Positions 1 through 9,202 of a DNA stretch of 64,000 nt are shown here, piece by piece. A program made the position numbers and the translations under genes. The stretch spans positions 240,528,166-240,592,165 of the forward strand of contig CM077666.1 in the NCBI GenBank assembly GCA_039707655.1, given 5' to 3'. The DNA is from Elymus sibiricus (Eukaryota; Streptophyta; Magnoliopsida; Poales; Poaceae). The notes below the pieces were generated by a model. The model was not told where the DNA came from. It saw only the letters and a list, made by a program, of their open reading frames with translations, and ran no database searches. Position 1 is the stretch's first letter. Each line of letters begins with the position of its first letter.

Positions 1-100
1 TGTGTCAATTGAGTGTTTTGTTCTTGTGTTCTTCTCTCAATTTGCCCTTTTCCCCTCCAAGTGTGAAAAGATCGACGAACTAGGGTTCCACCCTACATCA
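1..100 (+). repeat. 3' end of a plus-strand gypsy LTR (cut by window edge)
   Basis: These bases match the last ~100 bases of the El-H LTR (18076-18175), including the GTGTGAAAAGATCG-type segment and the terminal TTCCACCCTACATCA. The LTR ends at base 100, and the next base resumes the 3' LTR of El-A in the opposite orientation. It is therefore the right edge of an element inserted into El-A's LTR. The first bases after the junction (TTGTT, 101-105) should be one copy of its target duplication; the other copy lies outside the window. Confidence 0.8.
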
Positions 101-321
101 TTGTTCCTTGGCGCTTGCACTCCTCCTCAACATCCGTGAAGCTCCGACAATACCTATGCATGCACACGGGAGAAGTGTCAAGTAGTAGACCATCCTCGAA
201 GGGGTTAAGTGAACACGTGTAAAGGAGATGATTCACCTTTATGTATGTGAAGTAGATGTCGCACGTGTCACTTGCCAAACGGACTCTTGACATGGTGATG
301 TCCGTAGGATGCTCCGCATCA
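101..321 (-). repeat. El-A 3' LTR, 221-bp surviving part
   Basis: It aligns base for base in length with 7436-7656 of the right LTR (both 221 bp) with few substitutions. It ends at the inner LTR edge ...GCTCCGCATCA, next to the polypurine tract. The rest of this LTR lies beyond the insertion at 100/101. Confidence 0.85.
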
Positions 322-337
322 TCCCCTCCTCCCTGGG
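322..337 (-). other. El-A polypurine tract
   Basis: On the minus strand this is CCCAGGGAGGAGGGGA directly before the LTR's TGATGCGG. It is the expected plus-strand primer position. The purine run is interrupted by A residues, unlike the pure G runs of the other elements, and it keeps the reading frame open into the LTR. Confidence 0.8.
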
Positions 338-478
338 AAAAATTCATCCTCAGATCAAAAACCAAATCACCATGGGAAAGAGATGTCGCCGCCGTGTAGA
401 AGTGGACGATCACCAAGCACTCTTCATCTTGAAGCTCGATATGGGCACTCTCCAATGTCGGACCGTCGTGTAATTCCT

Positions 479-3400
479 TCAAAAGGAGCAAGGACAACAA
501 ACACTTGAAAAACAAATGTGGTTAGCGTTAGTGCAAAACCAAGCATTCAAGTGGTGATTCACCCAACAAGTGTCATCGCCATGTATGGCATAAGGTGTGA
601 CAAAGGAATGAGACATGGCATGTAAGCACATAAATTGAGCACAATCAAGATCATCATGGAAACAAGCATGCAAATGAGAGGTAGAGATGCTAATATGTGT
701 GACAAGAGAACAAGCATCAACCTCAAGGTCATAGCAAGTATGCATCAAGCGCTCAACAAATGGTCGATGGTAGGCATATGAATCATTCACAACACCAAAG
801 GAAATGGAGTGTCCAAACACATGGGTCAAGTGCAAGACAAGCCAAGCATAACGTGCATAGGGTGTAGTGAAAATAGTGTGGCACTCAACACAATACAAAG
901 AGCAATTGTTCATCATGTGTGAGGAAATCAAGTCAAGCATGTAGCAATCAATGTGACATGTCATATGTGAAGGAATGACGTTGTTGCAATCAAACACATG
1001 GAAATAGCATGGGATAATCATGTTCGCTGCAACACACAAGACATATATATCATGAGGCATGGCAATGTGGCAATGACAAGTCAAAAGAAGATCTCTAGCA
1101 TGTGTGCAATGTGTCATGGTGCAAGCAACACATGAAGTATGATCCACAATATTCATGCTCATGGTGTTGGGATTCTCAAAAGAGAAGGATATCACCTCAA
1201 AAGCGTGTCCTTGTGCGTCCTTCACAATGCCGAAGTGGTAGAAAATGCGTTGTAGAAGCACGTCGGTCGAAAGTGGCTCGCTCTCAAGAGCTCGAATGGT
1301 CAACTCACGTGAAGTGGAAGTTGACACGAAGTCCAAGTATCCTACACATGCACACAACAAAGCAAAGAACGTATGCGCAAGGTAGATAAACACATCATCC
1401 ATCATGATGGTTCTCTTCTCTTGCACATAACCATTAGAAGCAAAAGTGCATGAATAATATGATGCAACAATGGCTATACTCATGGCACTAGGTATATGGT
1501 GCAAAGAGGTAAGACAAGCATGCTTCACATGAAATATGTCAAAAGCTCCGAGTATATGGGAGAAAGCTATGGGGGCAATCTCATTAGCAAGACTAAAAGC
1601 ATTGTTGCACTCAATACATGGCAAATCATCTAGCATGAGAGAGGCAACATATGGAGCAATTGGACCACATTTAATAGCAATCATGTGCAAAGCATGGAAA
1701 TGGATGCCATCAACCGCATGAAACGAGCAAGTATGAATCATCGGTGATGCATCATAGGCAAGCGTAGCAATCATGTCGTGCAAACTAGTAGTGCAAAGAT
1801 GCAACACACTAGAGGAAATCATGGCAATCATGTCATGTGAGCAAATAATAGGCATAACAAATGCGCATGACATATCGCAAGCACGAAAACAAGTCAAGAT
1901 CAAAGTATCATCATAGGCATGGGGTATAAAGCAAACACGACAATAACAAGTGATATCTCCACCAAGCTTGCAAACACACATACAAGTAGTAGAATCATGA
2001 ATCATGTGTAATGCAAAGCATGGGTCACAAATGCATGGCAAAGGCATAGGAATGAGCATATCATGCAAAGTGAACATGGCAAGATGGGCATAGAATATGT
2101 AATGGACAATAACCCATAACCATGTGAGGGCCATGTAGAAGAAATGCGCGAAATTCTTGCACAAAGAGGGCGGGTGGAGGGTAAGCACTCCATGGTGGCG
2201 CACGTCTTCCTTGCTCTCTAAAGCTCGTTTCGTCAACTCGTGCGCTTGCGAAGTTGACAAGTAAGCATGGGTACCTACACAACAAATAGGCAAACGAAAC
2301 AAAGTGTGTGCGTGGTAAATGTACACATCATCCATCATGATGTGTATGTGCACGTTAGAGTTAGCACAAAACAAGCAATGCTCAAAGAAATTTGAGGCAT
2401 GGTATATGAACATGTCAGCCATCATGAAAGAATAATTGTTATGTAGAACACGATGGGGACACAAATTGAGCATGCAAGTATATGGCACATCAATATCATA
2501 GTCATTCATGGGGAGCATTTTGTGCACACAAATATTATGATCATGCAATGGATAGGATGGATCAAAATCTTCTAACATGTATGAGGAAACTATGGGGGTC
2601 TCCTCAATAGCAATATTGGAAGCATTACATGGAGAAAATTGACAACATGGCAAACAATGCATGTCCGAAGCTAGGTGGTCATGGCATGGCATATGATGGC
2701 AATGATGCAAAGGGAGCATATCAATATTATCACAAGAAAAACAAATGCCAATAACCATGGGCTTGTCATCTATGCCATATGTGCAAATTGGGTTCATTTT
2801 AATGGCATATGCATAGTTACTACGATGAGATTGCAAAGATGCGATATGGTTGATCTCATGCATAGCATAAGACAAGTCAAGTGGATCATCAAACATGATG
2901 TGACCGAGAGAATTATCACAAGAAATCCTATGCAACATGGCATCACAACTAATAGACTCCACATGGCAATCATCAAACTCATCATAAATGGGTAAATTAT
3001 CGCATGGGGAAAACATACTAGCATGAAGCGTGTCAATAGGAAGATCGACATCATGCAAGCAATCAATGTCCACTAGTGGGACTAGCTCATCACCTTCACC
3101 TATGTTACCTTTGTCATTCCACTCATGTGGTGTAGGTGAGGTGGTAAAGACCAAATTGTGGTCATCTTCATCATGATGGAACCATGTGGGGGGTGCATCA
3201 TATTCCACCATGGCCATCGTCCTGTCCATAGAAGGAACAAAGTCGTCGAGGATCGGTGCGTCATCATATATGGGACCTAGCACCAAATGAGAAGACACAA
3301 TAGAGGTAGAGGTTAAGTCGTTAGAGTGCAAAATGTCCTCACATGACCAATCAACTATCTCACTCTCTTTATGTGGTGGCTCACTCACTCCCTCAAAGTA

Positions 3401-4498
3401 GGTGCACTCAAAGTCACATATGGTGGAGTCACTCATCTCACTCAAGTGGTGGTCGGTGTGGCTCTCCTTACATGAAAATTGGGGCAACTCGTCATATATG
3501 GGGCTCGTGGTGAACTCGCTCTCACTCTCAATATGGGTGCTCATGTCACTCAAGTCAGCTCCAAACGCCTCCGTGGTCGAAGGGAAAATCCCATGTTCAA
3601 CCATCTCATCACCGTCGTCGTGGATGAAGGCCAAAGATGGCACATCATCACTCTCGCCTCCAAAGATGGAAGCATCATCCTTGCTCGCCACCTTGTCGCT
3701 CGTCTCCAAAGCATGTTCCTTGAGGGGCTCCATAGTCGTAGTCGTCGCTGCGCCGTCTTCAAAAAGAGTCGTGGTAGACTCGGCATCGTCAATGCCACAA
3801 AGAGGAATGGTGGTGAAGTCGAACTTGGGAGCGTCGTCTTGGAGCTCGTTGGGCTTGGACATCGTGGTGGTACTATCCTCATGCTCATAGTCTTGGAGCT
3901 TGGTCTTCGCGAAGTGTGCTTGGGGTTGAGAAGCCTTGGCCTTCATGTGTTCTTGTTCCGCCTTGAGAGCACCAAAGTAGATGTCGTCGAGGGACTCGTA
4001 GTTCTCGAGGAAGATAGTCTTGGAGATGTCGTTGTTCAATCCCATCATGAAGTAGAACTTCATCCAAATGGGGTCGTCCACACCGGCTCGTCGCAAGGCT
4101 TTCTTCATCTCCTTGAAGTACTCATCGAGGGACTTGGATCCTTGGATGGTGTTCTCCAATTGGCGAAGTAGATGTTCCGTGTAGGTGGAAGGCACAAATT
4201 CTCGCCGCATCGCTTTCTTCATCTTGGGCCAACTCATGCTGAAGCTCTTCGAAGGTGTGTGAAGCCACCATGTCGATGCGTAGTCGTGGAAGTTACTTGT
4301 GGCGCACTTCACTTGATCTTCGGAGGGGACTTGATGTAGCTTGAGGTAGTCGTCCATCTTGCGCTCCCAGTTGAGATACTCCTCGGGGTCTTGAGTCCCA
4401 TAGAAAGGAATCTCATGGTCGGTGTCGAGGTCGTAGTAGCTCGTGGAAGTCGCGGACTTGAGCTTGGGGAGCTTCTCTTGAGCGTAATCTTGGGGTGC
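479..4498 (-). CDS. El-A gag core fused to a ~1,150-residue Cys/His/Met-rich region of unknown function
   Basis: An uninterrupted frame has its first Met at 4357 (1,292 codons) and about 47 further in-frame codons upstream to a stop at ~4499. Those upstream codons include DPEEYLNWERK, the start of a gag core, so the Met at 4357 is probably not the real start. Residues ~1-135 match the gag of the autonomous neighbours (ASTWW...MKKAMRREFVP, then a long helical part). Next comes an acidic Ser/Thr/Asp stretch (~150-400) with repeated PIYD motifs, then ~850 residues very rich in Cys, His, Met and Ile. A ~50-residue block (IMMDDV...RALES) occurs twice, at about 2205-2340 and 1240-1405. No zinc knuckle, protease or polymerase motif is visible. 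Such a long open frame suggests either recent constraint or strand-biased composition; I cannot tell which. Confidence 0.7.
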   Translation of the reverse strand, partial: APQDYAQEKLPKLKSATSTSYYDLDTDHEIPFYGTQDPEEYLNWERKMDDYLKLHQVPSEDQVKCATSNFHDYASTWWLHTPSKSFSMSWPKMKKAMRREFVPSTYTEHLLRQLENTIQGSKSLDEYFKEMKKALRRAGVDDPIWMKFYFMMGLNNDISKTIFLENYESLDDIYFGALKAEQEHMKAKASQPQAHFAKTKLQDYEHEDSTTTMSKPNELQDDAPKFDFTTIPLCGIDDAESTTTLFEDGAATTTTMEPLKEHALETSDKVASKDDASIFGGESDDVPSLAFIHDDGDEMVEHGIFPSTTEAFGADLSDMSTHIESESEFTTSPIYDELPQFSCKESHTDHHLSEMSDSTICDFECTYFEGVSEPPHKESEIVDWSCEDILHSNDLTSTSIVSSHLVLGPIYDDAPILDDFVPSMDRTMAMVEYDAPPTWFHHDEDDHNLVFTTSPTPHEWNDKGNIGEGDELVPLVDIDCLHDVDLPIDTLHASMFSPCDNLPIYDEFDDCHVESISCDAMLHRISCDNSLGHIMFDDPLDLSYAMHEINHIASLQSHRSNYAYAIKMNPICTYGIDDKPMVIGICFSCDNIDMLPLHHCHHMPCHDHLASDMHCLPCCQFSPCNASNIAIEETPIVSSYMLEDFDPSYPLHDHNICVHKMLPMNDYDIDVPYTCMLNLCPHRVLHNNYSFMMADMFIYHASNFFEHCLFCANSNVHIHIMMDDVYIYHAHTLFRLPICCVGTHAYLSTSQAHELTKRALESKEDVRHHGVLTLHPPSLCKNFAHFFYMALTWLWVIVHYIFYAHLAMFTLHDMLIPMPLPCICDPCFALHMIHDSTTCMCVCKLGGDITCYCRVCFIPHAYDDTLILTCFRACDMSCAFVMPIICSHDMIAMISSSVLHLCTTSLHDMIATLAYDASPMIHTCSFHAVDGIHFHALHMIAIKCGPIAPYVASLMLDDLPCIECNNAFSLANEIAPIAFSHILGAFDIFHVKHACLTSLHHIPSAMSIAIVASYYSCTFASNGYVQEKRTIMMDDVFIYLAHTFFALLCACVGYLDFVSTSTSRELTIRALESEPLSTDVLLQRIFYHFGIVKDAQGHAFEVISFSFENPNTMSMNIVDHTSCVACTMTHCTHARDLLLTCHCHIAMPHDIYVLCVAANMIIPCYFHVFDCNNVIPSHMTCHIDCYMLDLISSHMMNNCSLYCVECHTIFTTPYARYAWLVLHLTHVFGHSISFGVVNDSYAYHRPFVERLMHTCYDLEVDACSLVTHISISTSHLHACFHDDLDCAQFMCLHAMSHSFVTPYAIHGDDTCWVNHHLNAWFCTNANHICFSSVCCPCSF

Positions 4499-4501
4499 TT
4501 G

Positions 4502-4846
4502 TCAGCAAAGATGCCGCATGGCCAAAGGCGAAGATGCCTTGAAGTCGCTTGGCGAAGATGCCAAGGTAGATGGTGAAGTCATAGAGCGGTGGTTGGTGTT
4601 GAGCTCTTGACCTTCACATTGTTGTCGGTGATGGTGTCGATGCCGATGTGATCTTGCCGGAGATGGTAGCTCGGAAGCATGTGCACTTGAGCGTCTTCTC
4701 GAAGATGAGGAAGACCTCTTGGTGGACTTGATGAGGGCTTTGAGCTCCTCCATTTGAGCATCCATCTTGGCATACAAGTGGTTCTTCATGGCATTGAACT
4801 CGTCATTGTTGTTGTAGACCGAAGTAGATGTGCTTTGCCTATCCAT
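4502..4846 (-). pseudogene. El-A gag N-terminal segment
   Basis: It starts at MDRQSTSTS (ATG at 4846-4844), matching MDRPSTS in the gags of El-C, El-E and El-H. It continues through AKMDAQMEELKALI, a likely coiled coil, and a Ser/Arg/His-rich stretch. The frame closes at 4502, just before the gag core, which is open in another frame up to ~4498. A small indel near 4500-4540 therefore splits gag. In the relatives this region is a basic, coiled-coil assembly segment. Confidence 0.7.
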
Positions 4847-6692
4847 CACAAGACTCGAGCAAAGGTGAGTAGGAAATGAGATAAACAATACCAAGATACC
4901 TTTTCCCAAAGTTGAGGATGTATCCCGTGTCACTCAATGTGAAATGAGAGAATAGTGGAATTGGTACCGGACTTGTTCACTCACACCTACAAAGTAAAGC
5001 TTATCGAGTGGCTTGGTTAGGACAAGTGGCACAAAATTCAAACAAATGTTAGTCCAATTTATTGAAAAGGTTGAGGAAGATTCACAAAATTGCAATGTAA
5101 AGCAAATAGATCAATAGCTATAGTGGCACAAGGAAACACACACGGATAGATAAGTGGGATCCGCGCAACCAAGGAATGAGCACAAAATGTGTTACCACGC
5201 AAAAAGCTCGTGTTGCACGGATACTAGAGAGACAATAGCTCGATTGCTCAAATGGGCTAGATACGCATGTGCACCAACCTAAGCGAGTAAAACGTGCCGT
5301 CTTCAATCCCAAGTATGCTATGTATGTATGCTCCAAGAGTATGTACTATGCGAGATGGCTCAATGCTATCTCTATTGATTACAAGCTCTTTTGTATCTCC
5401 TCTTTTGCTTAAAAGCTTTTTGCTCTTTTTTTGATGCTTTGCCACAATGCTTGATGCTCGAGCCAAGTAAAATATGAGACAAGTATGTAAGATATGCAGG
5501 GGAGAGACTTAATGGCACAATGATGATAGCAAGATGATTGCACGCTCAAAGTAGCTATGCGGAGTAAACGTATCACTAAGGTGCACAAATAGCGTGGCCC
5601 GGCAATTCTCAACTCGCTAGTCTCGAAGGTAAGTGACGCAATAGGCTCGGGGCTATCAATGCAATGGCAAGGAAATGTACAATGATGTCGTCGAGGTTAC
5701 CGTCGGTGGGCTCTCGTTTGTAAGCAAGGACGGATGATGATGAAGTGGACAATGTCAATGTCGAGTCCGTGGCGATGATGAGTGGCGTTGTAGAACCGTT
5801 CCTAATTAGCCGAAACACCTTAGGAAATGGGAAACCACAACTCAAAATCTCAAATGTCAAATGTCAAATGGTGGTAGCGGAATGCGGTGGTGGTTGCGAA
5901 GTCGGCAATGTGGAAGTGGAGGTGATGGTTGATGAAGAAGTAACCGTCCCTAAGTAGCTGAAACACCTTAGGAGACTCGAATCACAACTGAAACAACCAC
6001 AAATGCAATGAGGATCAAAATGGGTTAGGTTGCGAAAGGCTATGGTGGCCGGCGGATGATATGGTGGAGGGCCTAGGCAAACTTGCCAAAGTTCACACAA
6101 GTAGATGGAGTCAAATGATGGTGGTACCTATCTATATGGATGGGGAATGTCAATAGCTATCAAACGAGCTAAGGAACGTCAAAATCGGGCTCCGGATGTG
6201 AAAGTTATGGTCAAAACGGTCAATCAGCCGATGCTGAAACTGGGAGGGGCGGTTGTACCGCTTGCGAGGGCGGTTGTACTGCTCCTGGAGCGTCCTGGGG
6301 TTCCAGTTTTGTGTTGGCGGAAGTATCAGGGGATGGCGTAGCGGTTGTACCGCCTTGGGGGCCGGTTGTACCGCTCTGCTCGTGAAAAATTCCCAGGTTT
6401 CAGATCTGGGTACGGGGTGGACTTGGGGCGGACCAAACTCAAAATTTGTGGTGCCAAATCGAAGGGGAAAAGAAAATTTGGGATGGATTTCGTGTTGGAG
6501 AGGTGGGGAAAGTCAAGATCCACTTGCCAAACAACAAAATCATGGATCAAACACAACAAAATCTCACAAGAACCAACAAAATGCAAAAATTTTGGGAGGG
6601 CTATTTTTGGTGGGGATTTTCGAAACTGGGACAAAAACAAACAAAATTAGGCTAGAAAGTGGGGGGTAGGACTCCAAATTCGCGATCAACGT
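4847..6692 (-). other. El-A 5' untranslated leader
   Basis: This ~1.85-kb non-coding stretch between primer-binding site and gag holds a palindrome array (6249-6375) and the GCTT hairpin pair (5379-5418). It also has a partly duplicated segment (about 5799-5840 and 5940-5985, both with the GAAACACCTTAGG-type motif) and the tract CTACTTAGGGA, which El-C and El-H also carry. No credible protein is encoded. Confidence 0.7.
6249..6375. promoter_or_regulatory. Leader palindrome array, spacer TTGTA (El-A)
   Basis: Four units of [C/G]CGGTTGTACCG[C/G] or near matches lie at about 6249-6261, 6270-6282, 6341-6353 and 6362-6374, separated by non-repeated sequence. They are the same palindrome as in the El-A LTR (7132-7371). 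As this part is transcribed, they could pair as RNA or bind protein as DNA. The role is unknown. Confidence 0.6.
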
Positions 6693-6706
6693 GGCTCATG
6701 ATACCA
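6693..6706 (-). other. El-A primer-binding site
   Basis: The minus strand reads TGGTATCATGAGCC, three bases inside the 5' LTR. Plant initiator tRNA-Met ends ...GGCTCTGATACCA, whose complement is TGGTATCAGAGCC. The site matches except for one extra T. El-B and El-C share this variant. Confidence 0.75.
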
Positions 6707-7065
6707 AGATGATGTAGGGTGGAACCCTAATTGACGATCTTTCACGAATTGGAGTGGATCCTACGAAGAACACAAAGAACACGAGGAAGAACACGAGGAA
6801 ATCACAAGGGAAACACTCAAGAACAAGTCCAATCACACATCCACTAGACTAACAAACACATGGATACAAGGTAGAGTTCATCCCAAATCCAAGAAGGAGA
6901 TGAGGTCTTGATGATCTAGATAGATCCTTCTCACATGCTCACATGGAGGTCTTGATCTCCATGGGAGAGGTCACTCTCTCTCTCTCAAGAGGAGTAGTGG
7001 TAGGAGCTAGGCTCAACTAGATGAGCCAATACTCTGCTAACCCTAATTCGGAGCTAGGAGACGAG

Positions 7066-7075
7066 TATTTATAGT
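7066..7075 (-). promoter_or_regulatory. El-A LTR TATA box
   Basis: ACTATAAATA on the minus strand lies downstream of the palindrome array. The same GACTATAAATA context is found in the El-D and El-E LTRs. It is the likely core promoter of the element. Confidence 0.55.
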
Positions 7076-7131
7076 CCAAGGGGTAAGTTGGGGGTTACAT
7101 GGGTCATTGCCCTTTCACAGCGCGCAGGCTG

Positions 7132-7371
7132 ACCGGTTGTACCGGACTTGAGAGCGGTTGTACCACTGGGAGCACAGGCACTGGTTCCTGGAGGTGTTCG
7201 CTGAAGGGGGGGACTGGTTGTACCGCTTGGGGGACCGGTTGTACCGGTCTAGTTGATGCTGGGGGAATATTCGGCGTGGTACCGGTCTTGCTCCGCTTGA
7301 TTACAGAAGGTTGGCCGGTACTGGAGCGGTAGTGGAGCGGTTGTACCGGTGCTCGGACCGGTTGTACCGGT
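7132..7371. promoter_or_regulatory. U3 palindrome array, spacer TTGTA (El-A LTR)
   Basis: About nine copies or near copies of CCGGTTGTACCGG are spread over 240 bp with irregular spacing. The region is about 85% similar by eye to the array of El-E, while the outer end of the LTR is unrelated. It sits upstream of the TATA box. Function is unknown; candidates are enhancer or protein-binding sites, or an RNA pairing signal. Confidence 0.65.
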
Positions 7372-7656
7372 AATTCTGGGCTGTGCACAATTCCCTTCTT
7401 CCTTCTCTTCCATGCTTCCCTCGCGGATGGTGTAGTTGTTCCTTGGCGCTTGCACTCCTCCTCGACATCCGTGAAGCTTCGACAATACCTATGCATTCAC
7501 ACAGGAGAAGTGTCAAGTAGTATACCATCCTCGAAGGGGTTAAGTGAACACGTGTAAAGGAGATGATTCACCTTTATGTATGTGAAGTAGATGTCGCACG
7601 TGTCACTTGCCAAACAGACTCTTGACATGGTGATGTCCGTAGGATGCTCCGCATCA

Positions 7657-8264
7657 GCCCCCCTCCTTCTTCTTCTTGCTTGGCCTCCCCCCTAGATAGG
7701 AGGAGGGTTTCCCCTCTGGTCCATGGCCACCATGGCTCCCGGAGGGCAGGAGCCCCTCCGAGATTGGATCTCTCTCTCTATTTTCTTCTCTGTTTGGCTT
7801 TCCTTTTTTTTGGCCCTTCACCGTTTTTTATATTCCCGAAGATCCGTAACTCCGATTGGGCTGAAATTTTGAGGGGATTTTTATCCGGAAATTATCTTTC
7901 TTGCGGCGAAAGAAGGTCCCCAACCGCCTTACGGGATAGCCCCAAGCCTGCTGGGTGCGGCCAGGGTAGGGGGTCACGCCCTCTGAGCTTGTGGGCCCCT
8001 CGACCATCATCCCGCGTTGATTCTTTTTCCCAAAAATCACATATATTCCAAAATAAATCTCCGTAAATTTTTATCGTGTTTGGACTTTGTTTGATATGGA
8101 TTTTTTGCGAAACAAAAAACATGCAACAAAGAGGAACTGGCACTAGGCACTGGATCAATATGTTAGTCCAAGAAAATCATATAAATTGTTGCAAAAAGTA
8201 TGTGAAAGTTGTAGAATATTGGCATGAAACAATCAAAAATTATAGATATGATGGAGACGTATCA
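7657..8264 (-). repeat. TGATACGTCTCC-type Triticeae LTR, 5' part
   Basis: Read on the minus strand it begins TGATACGTCTCCATC and includes a TATA-like GGGAATATAAAAAACGG. I recognise the terminus and overall text as a high-copy Triticeae LTR, but cannot name the family with certainty. It is cut at 7656 by El-A; the other part should lie left of the window. No gene is seen in it. Confidence 0.6.
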
Positions 8265-8600
8265 ATGTGTTGCAACTAGGCACCTCCACTCGCCGCCGGC
8301 TGTGTGACCGGACCTAGCAGTCCGCCGCACGGTGTTCCTCCCGCACGCGCGGATACCGTTAGAGGTGGTGCACTTGCGCCGCTCTGACGAACCTGTACGT
8401 GGGATCCGATCAGCTACGTGGGAGATCGACGAGGAGGAGACGACTCCGGAGACGCGCTGCCCCAACTCTACTTCCGCTGCACGGCACTGCGCGTCTAGTA
8501 GTAACGATCTGTGATCCATCTCTGGTAGCATGTTGCTAGATGTTCTACGGGTAGGAAATTTTTAATTTGCAGTCGACGCACCCTACCATAGTTTCCAACA
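8265..8600 (+). repeat. 3' end of a copia-like LTR
   Basis: This GC-rich 336-bp piece ends GTAGGAAATTTTTAATTTGC...GTTTCCAACA, resembling the 3' end of BARE/Angela-type Triticeae LTRs (TGTTGGAA...TCCAACA). No internal domain is attached. The 5' boundary at 8265 is set only by the end of the neighbouring LTR. Confidence 0.45.
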
Positions 8601-8839
8601 CAAGGGTACATTTTAAGGTTCATCCCAAATCCCATGGGGAGATGAGGTCTTGAATCCAAGATGGATCTTCCCTAGAAAGGGGTCTTGATACCCACTAGGG
8701 GGTCTTCTCACTTGGAGGCCTTGATCTCCATGGGAGAGGGGTAGATGAGCAAAGCTTTCTCTCTAATCTAAGCTCACTTTGCTAACCCTAGCAAGAGGGA
8801 GGAGAAGGTCTATTTATAGTCTAGGGCGAGATGGGGGGT
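8601..8839 (-). repeat. Gypsy LTR fragment (El-A/El-E type, central part)
   Basis: It is similar to the LTR stretch from 'GTTCATCCCAAATCC' through 'GGTCTTGATCTCCATGGGAGAGG' to the TATA region TATTTATAGTC (compare 6867-7090). It is cut on the left by the copia-like LTR and on the right by the LTR starting at 8840. Confidence 0.65.
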
Positions 8840-9202
8840 TGATGTCTACTATGCAACTTTTATTCTTGTAGACTCTGTTGGGCCTCCAAGCGTAGAGTTT
8901 TGTAGGACAACATCAAATTTCCCTCAAGTGGATGACCTAAGGTTTATCAATCCGTGGGAGGTGTAGAATGAAAATGGTGTCTCTCAAACAATCCTGAAAT
9001 CAAATACAAGCAATCTCTTGTGTCCCCAACACACCCAATAATGATAAATTGTATATGTGCACTAGTTCGGCGAAGAGATGGTGATACAAGTGTAGTATGG
9101 ATAGTAGATATAGGTTTTTGTAATCTGAACAATTAAAAACAGCAAGGTAACAAGTATCAAACAATGAGCAAAATGGTATATATGCTTAGAAACAAGGCCT
9201 AG
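8840..9202 (-). repeat. TGATACGTCTCC-type LTR, 3' end (first segment)
   Basis: It starts TGATGTCTACTATGC on the plus strand, the RC of the ...GTAGACATCA end of a common Triticeae LTR. El-G interrupts it at 9202/9203; it resumes at 13308. Confidence 0.7.
9198..9202. other. Target duplication CCTAG, left copy (El-G)
   Basis: CCTAG directly left of El-G is repeated at 13308-13312 directly right of it. This shows El-G as one insertion event. Confidence 0.95.

Larger units (their letters stand above)
93..515 (-). pseudogene. El-A polyprotein C-terminal tail reading across the PPT into the LTR
   Basis: This open frame starts inside the internal region, crosses the polypurine tract as [11 protein letters not shown], and continues in the 3' LTR as a tail rich in His, Cys and Tyr. 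In El-B the same tail is continuous with the upstream frame. In El-A it is separated from the 1,290-codon frame by a one-base deletion near 506-512: El-B has CTTGGAAAAAC where El-A has CTTGAAAAAC. The stop at 93-95 lies in the foreign LTR, so the natural end is lost. The function of the tail is unknown. Confidence 0.65.
101..7656 (-). mobile_element. El-A: non-autonomous Ty3/gypsy element, nearly complete
   Basis: Read on the minus strand the order is 5' LTR (7656-6710), primer-binding site, leader with a palindrome array, gag, a long novel open frame, polypurine tract, and a truncated 3' LTR (321-101). No protease, reverse transcriptase, RNase H or integrase is encoded, so it would need enzymes from a relative. 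The U3 palindrome array is close to that of El-E, which does encode pol. El-B is a second, more damaged copy of the same type. The 3' LTR is broken at base 100 by another insertion, so its outer target duplication is lost. Confidence 0.85.
6710..7656 (-). repeat. El-A 5' LTR (947 bp)
   Basis: On the plus strand it runs TGATGTAGGGTGG...GGATGCTCCGCATCA. A TATA-like element (minus strand ACTATAAATA, 7066-7075) lies between the palindrome array (7132-7371) and the transcribed part. Beyond 7656 the sequence changes to a TGATACGTCTCC-type LTR fragment, into which El-A was inserted. Confidence 0.85.

Noticed and set aside
2675..2995. Zinc-finger reading of the Cys/His-rich El-A region
   Set aside because: Cys and His are frequent but no regular CX2C...HX3-4H or CCHC spacing repeats; composition alone explains them.
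3402..4171. Plus-strand frames of 160-230 codons opposite the El-A coding region
   Set aside because: They are antisense shadows of the gag/acidic region; no start context, domain or conserved counterpart beyond what the minus-strand frame forces.
6693..6706. tRNA gene fragment at the primer-binding sites
   Set aside because: Only the ~13 bases complementary to the tRNA 3' end are present, directly next to an LTR, in every element.
8262..8531. Possible small gene in the GC-rich piece 8265-8600
   Set aside because: The segment ends like a copia LTR, has no homologous coding signal that I recognise, and both strands are open because of GC content.
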